From PRO6 sp049646625 (GTDB lineage: Bacteria > Pseudomonadota > Alphaproteobacteria > Rhizobiales > Xanthobacteraceae): DNA of 29,582 nt. Location of the stretch: contig JBARWE010000201.1 of assembly GCA_049646625.1 (NCBI GenBank), positions 1 to 29,582 on the forward strand, written 5' to 3'. A program made the translations under genes and the position numbers. Below, in pieces: positions 27,071 through 29,582 of the stretch (within the stretch, counting starts at the first letter, position 1; the number at the start of each line of letters is the position of its first letter). The notes under the pieces were generated by a model. That model was given only the letters and a program-made list of their open reading frames with translations. It did not search any database and was not told the DNA's origin.

Positions 27071-28828
27071 ATGAGCCAGCCAATGACGGTTCCGATGGAT
27101 ATTTCAGCGAAAGCGAGTGATCTCGGCGTGGAAACCGGGTTCGTCGATGCCATGGGGCAGTGGCGGGCGGCCGATCCGGCGGCGCTTGCGGCGGTGATCG
27201 AGGCGCTTGGTGAGGATGCGGCGGTCGAGGGGGATACGGCGCCGCCACGCCTGGCGTTCGGCGGCAATTTCGACCGCGTCTGGGTGCCGGCGGTCCAGCT
27301 CTATGCGATGCGCTCGGCGCGCAACTGGGGCATCGGCGATTTTTCCGATCTGCGCCGCCTGATCGCGTGGGCCGCGGACAGCGGTGCCGCGGGCGTCGGG
27401 CTGTCGCCGCTGCACGCGCTATCGGACGTGGCGGTCGATTGCAGTCCTTATGCGCCGAGCAGCCGGCTGTTCCTGAACTGGCTCTTGATCGACGTGGCTG
27501 CCTTGCCGGAACTGCCGCGGGACTATTTGACGACCCATGCGGCCGTTATCGCGCGCTTGCGCGAGGGTGATGCCATCGATTATGCCGCCGTCGCTGCCCG
27601 TAAGCGTCATGCGCTCGCGGCCGCCTTTGCCGCGTTCAAGACGGGTGCAAGCGGCCGGCGGCGCGCCACCTTCGCGGCGTTCCGGCGCGCGGGCGGGGCG
27701 GCGCTGGAACGCTTCGCCGCGTTCGAGGTGCTGCGCGGCGAGTACGGCGGCCCATGGTGGCGGTGGCCGGTGGATTGGCGGATACCGAATGATGCGAGGG
27801 TTGCCGCGCTGCGCGCCGGGCCGCGTGGCGAGGCGATGGAGGCGGTGGAGTTCGCCCAGTGGTGCGCCCACGAACAGCTTGCGGAATGCTGCGAGTTCGC
27901 CGTCAGGCGGCGGCTGCCGGTCGGGCTTTATCTCGATCTCGCGGTGGGGGTGCGCCCGGACGGGTTCGACGCCTGGCACGAGCAGGGCGCGATTTCGCGG
28001 CGCCTTTCGGTCGGCGCCCCGCCCGATCTTCTGAGCACCGCCGGACAGAACTGGGGCCTTGCCGGCTTCAACGCCGCCGGGCTGGCGCGGCGGGACCATG
28101 CGCCGCTGCGCGAGATGTTGCGGGCGGCGATGCGCTATGCCGGCGCGGTCCGGCTCGATCACGCGATGGGGCTGAAGCGGCTCTACCTGATCCCGCATGG
28201 CTTTGCCGCCGATCGGGGCGTCTATGTGCGGATGCCGTTCGAGGCGCTGCTGGCCGTCGTGGCGGAGGAAAGCCGGCAGCACCGCACTATCGTCATCGGC
28301 GAAGACCTCGGTACGGTGCCGGAAGGCTTTCGCGAAACGCTTGCGGCCTGGGGCATCTGGCGGATGCGGGTGATGATGTTCGAACGCGAGCATGACGGCG
28401 CGTTCCGGGCTGCCGACACCTATCCGCCCGATACGCTCGCCACCTTCGGCACCCACGATCTGGCGACGTTTGCCGGCTGGGTGCGCGGCCACGACATCGC
28501 GCTTAAGCACGCGCTGGGGATTGATCCCGGCGAGAGCATCGAGGCGCGCCACGCCGCGGTGGCGCAATTGCGGTGCGCGCTCGGCGGCCATGACGATGTT
28601 TTCGCTGCGATCGGGTTTCTGGCATCGGCGCCCTCGCGCATTCTCGCGGTGATGGTCGAGGATCTGCTTGGCCTCGTCGACCAGCCGAACGTTCCCGGCA
28701 CGCTCGGCGGGCATCCGAACTGGCGGCGCCGGCTGCCGGTGGCGATCGAGGATTTTGCGGCGGCGATCGACATTGCGCGGCTGAAGCGCGCCGTCGGCGT
28801 GCGCGGCCTGTCGCCGGAGCCGGATTGA
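27071..28828 (+). CDS. malQ: 4-alpha-glucanotransferase (amylomaltase, GH77)
   Basis: This 585-residue GH77 enzyme moves alpha-1,4-glucan segments between oligosaccharides and releases glucose. After a short N-terminal region (about 1-70) come SARNWGIGDFSDL, CSPYAPSSRLFLNW and the catalytic triad: D363 in RLDHAMGLKRLYLIP, E411 in IGEDLGTVPEGF and D463 in FGTHDLATFAGW. The length is shorter than enterobacterial MalQ (about 690), reflecting a reduced N-terminal domain. ATG 27071 has no clear ribosome site; in-frame ATGs at 27083 and 27095 are alternatives. It is divergent from glgE and would process linear oligosaccharides from GlgX debranching, which is inference. Confidence 0.94.
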   Translation: MSQPMTVPMDISAKASDLGVETGFVDAMGQWRAADPAALAAVIEALGEDAAVEGDTAPPRLAFGGNFDRVWVPAVQLYAMRSARNWGIGDFSDLRRLIAWAADSGAAGVGLSPLHALSDVAVDCSPYAPSSRLFLNWLLIDVAALPELPRDYLTTHAAVIARLREGDAIDYAAVAARKRHALAAAFAAFKTGASGRRRATFAAFRRAGGAALERFAAFEVLRGEYGGPWWRWPVDWRIPNDARVAALRAGPRGEAMEAVEFAQWCAHEQLAECCEFAVRRRLPVGLYLDLAVGVRPDGFDAWHEQGAISRRLSVGAPPDLLSTAGQNWGLAGFNAAGLARRDHAPLREMLRAAMRYAGAVRLDHAMGLKRLYLIPHGFAADRGVYVRMPFEALLAVVAEESRQHRTIVIGEDLGTVPEGFRETLAAWGIWRMRVMMFEREHDGAFRAADTYPPDTLATFGTHDLATFAGWVRGHDIALKHALGIDPGESIEARHAAVAQLRCALGGHDDVFAAIGFLASAPSRILAVMVEDLLGLVDQPNVPGTLGGHPNWRRRLPVAIEDFAAAIDIARLKRAVGVRGLSPEPD

Positions 28829-28841
28829 GCCGGGAACGAAG

Positions 28842-28870
28842 CCGGCGAAGCGCCATCCAACGATCGCCGG
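28842..28870 (+). terminator. Possible hairpin after malQ
   Basis: CCGGCGA (28842-28848) and TCGCCGG (28864-28870) are perfectly complementary with a 15-base loop, 14 bases after the malQ stop. There is no T-run after it, so it is at best a weak intrinsic terminator. It lies in the 152-base gap before the DUF2946-like gene, where I see nothing else. Confidence 0.3.
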
Positions 28871-28980
28871 TCTCGGCTTGCGCCTGCGCAACGTGTGGGC
28901 AGGCCGGCCGCACGATGGTGATTGGGAAACGGTTGCGGCCGTGCTAAAGGTGGCGCGGCGTCGGGTTGAGGGTGGCGGTC

Positions 28981-29355
28981 GTGAGACGTTGGGGCATGTT
29001 GCGGTACGGGGCTTGGGTTGCCTGGGCGGCGGCCTATGCGCTTGTGCTCAACGCCGTCCTTGCCAGCAGCCTGCTTGCGGCGGTCCCGTCCGCGACGTTC
29101 GGCGATGTCGCGGTGCTATGTGTTGCCCACCCCGATGGCGGCGACAGCAGCACCGATGGCGACGTGGCGCGCACCGTGCATCACTGCAAGTCGTGCCTGC
29201 CCGGACTTGCGGCGGCATTGCCGCCGCCGGATGCGCCCGATCTGTTCGAGCGCATCGCCGTTGCGCAGCCGGGGCAGGTCGCCTTCGAAGCGCGCCTCAA
29301 GGCTTTTGCGCCTTTCACCCTCTATAGTTCGCGAGCACCGCCGGCCGACATCTGA
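28981..29355 (+). CDS. Small DUF2946-like membrane/periplasmic protein
   Basis: This 124-residue protein has a positively charged N-terminus and one hydrophobic segment (about 8-30, AWVAWAAAYALVLNAVLASS), likely a signal or anchor. A periplasmic part follows with VLCVAHPDGG and HHCKSCLP, the Cys/His pattern seen in DUF2946-type proteins. Function is unknown for the family; members often lie next to TonB-dependent receptors and metal, especially copper, genes. I chose GTG 28981 because GAGGG lies about eight bases upstream; ATG 28996 and TTG 28966 are alternatives. The next gene, 59 bases downstream, starts a probable TonB-dependent receptor, which supports the family call. Metal binding by the cysteines is inference. 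Confidence 0.65.
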   Translation: MRRWGMLRYGAWVAWAAAYALVLNAVLASSLLAAVPSATFGDVAVLCVAHPDGGDSSTDGDVARTVHHCKSCLPGLAAALPPPDAPDLFERIAVAQPGQVAFEARLKAFAPFTLYSSRAPPADI

Positions 29356-29357
29356 CG

Positions 29358-29373
29358 GGCGCCTGAAGGCGCC
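29358..29373 (+). terminator. Short GC hairpin between DUF2946-like gene and receptor
   Basis: GGCGCC (29358-29363), a TGAA loop and GGCGCC (29368-29373) form a tight hairpin two bases after the stop of the DUF2946-like gene and about 40 before the receptor start. No T-run follows. It may attenuate transcription or only protect the upstream message. Confidence 0.35.
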
Positions 29374-29414
29374 GCCTTGCTATTCGTCAGACCTGTCTTG
29401 CCGGAGTTGATCCG

Positions 29415-29582
29415 ATGTCATTCGCCTATCCGAAGGCGCGCGGCCTGTGGCTTGTCCCTGCTGCTGCCTTGCTCAGTCCCGCGCCGCTTGCCGCGCAAAC
29501 CACTCAAGAGCTGCCAACCATCGTCGTGCAGTCGCCGCGGACGCCGCCGCCGGCACGCCGTGCCGCCCGACCGGCGCCGAGG
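29415..29582 (+). CDS. Probable TonB-dependent outer-membrane receptor (5' part)
   Basis: Only the first 56 codons are in the window. ATG 29415 has GGAG eight bases upstream. The N-terminus has a Sec signal peptide (about 1-27) ending in PLAAQ, then ELPTIVVQSPR, which resembles the TonB-box region at the start of mature receptors, then a Pro/Ala/Arg-rich stretch as often found before the plug domain. The receptor would import a siderophore, metal complex or vitamin across the outer membrane using TonB energy. Its pairing with a DUF2946-like gene hints at a metal ligand, which is inference. The plug and barrel are beyond the window. Confidence 0.65.
   Translation, partial: MSFAYPKARGLWLVPAAALLSPAPLAAQTTQELPTIVVQSPRTPPPARRAARPAPR

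Overview
The window is GC-rich and densely packed, with many 4-bp start/stop overlaps. It looks like the chromosome of an alphaproteobacterium, probably of the Bradyrhizobium/Rhodopseudomonas/Xanthobacteraceae type. The signs are paired LIV-type ABC importers, a fused transaldolase/phosphoglucose isomerase, a short-form 6-phosphogluconate dehydrogenase and a GlgE-type alpha-glucan operon. This placement is inferred from gene content, not from a search. I see no tRNA, rRNA, CRISPR array, transposase, integrase or phage gene.

Region 1 (1-8434) holds two HAAT/LIV-type ABC importers. The plus-strand set is the 3' part of a substrate-binding protein, LivH, a LivM-LivG fusion and LivF. The minus-strand set is LivH, LivM and a LivG-LivF fusion, with no binding protein of its own. 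The fusions join different subunits in the two sets. Between the sets lie a thioesterase very like 4-hydroxybenzoyl-CoA thioesterase (minus) and a DUF442/TIGR01244 phosphatase-like protein (plus). The thioesterase hints at aromatic-acid or acyl-CoA metabolism.

Region 2 (8435-28828) is a carbohydrate island. Two plus-strand genes (a GH15 glucoamylase/trehalase-like enzyme and malQ) bracket a long minus-strand block. In transcription order the block has two tightly coupled operons. The first is glgE, treS-maltokinase fusion, glgB, glgX: the GlgE route from trehalose through maltose and maltose 1-phosphate to branched alpha-glucan, plus a debranching enzyme. The second is tal-pgi fusion, gnd, zwf, pgl, gntK: the oxidative pentose-phosphate pathway with links to fructose 6-phosphate and gluconate. 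No glgA, glgC, glgP or glucokinase is present, so carbon must pass between the two operons through enzymes encoded elsewhere.

Region 3 (28829-29582) begins a different unit: a small DUF2946-like membrane/periplasmic protein with Cys/His residues, then the first 56 codons of a probable TonB-dependent outer-membrane receptor, cut by the window end.

No gene here is clearly of an unknown system. The points most worth a second look are the two complementary ABC fusions (one with a degenerate signature motif), the alternative hairpins and GGAAC boxes between glgE and malQ, and a 40-nt two-tier stem-loop upstream of the second livH.
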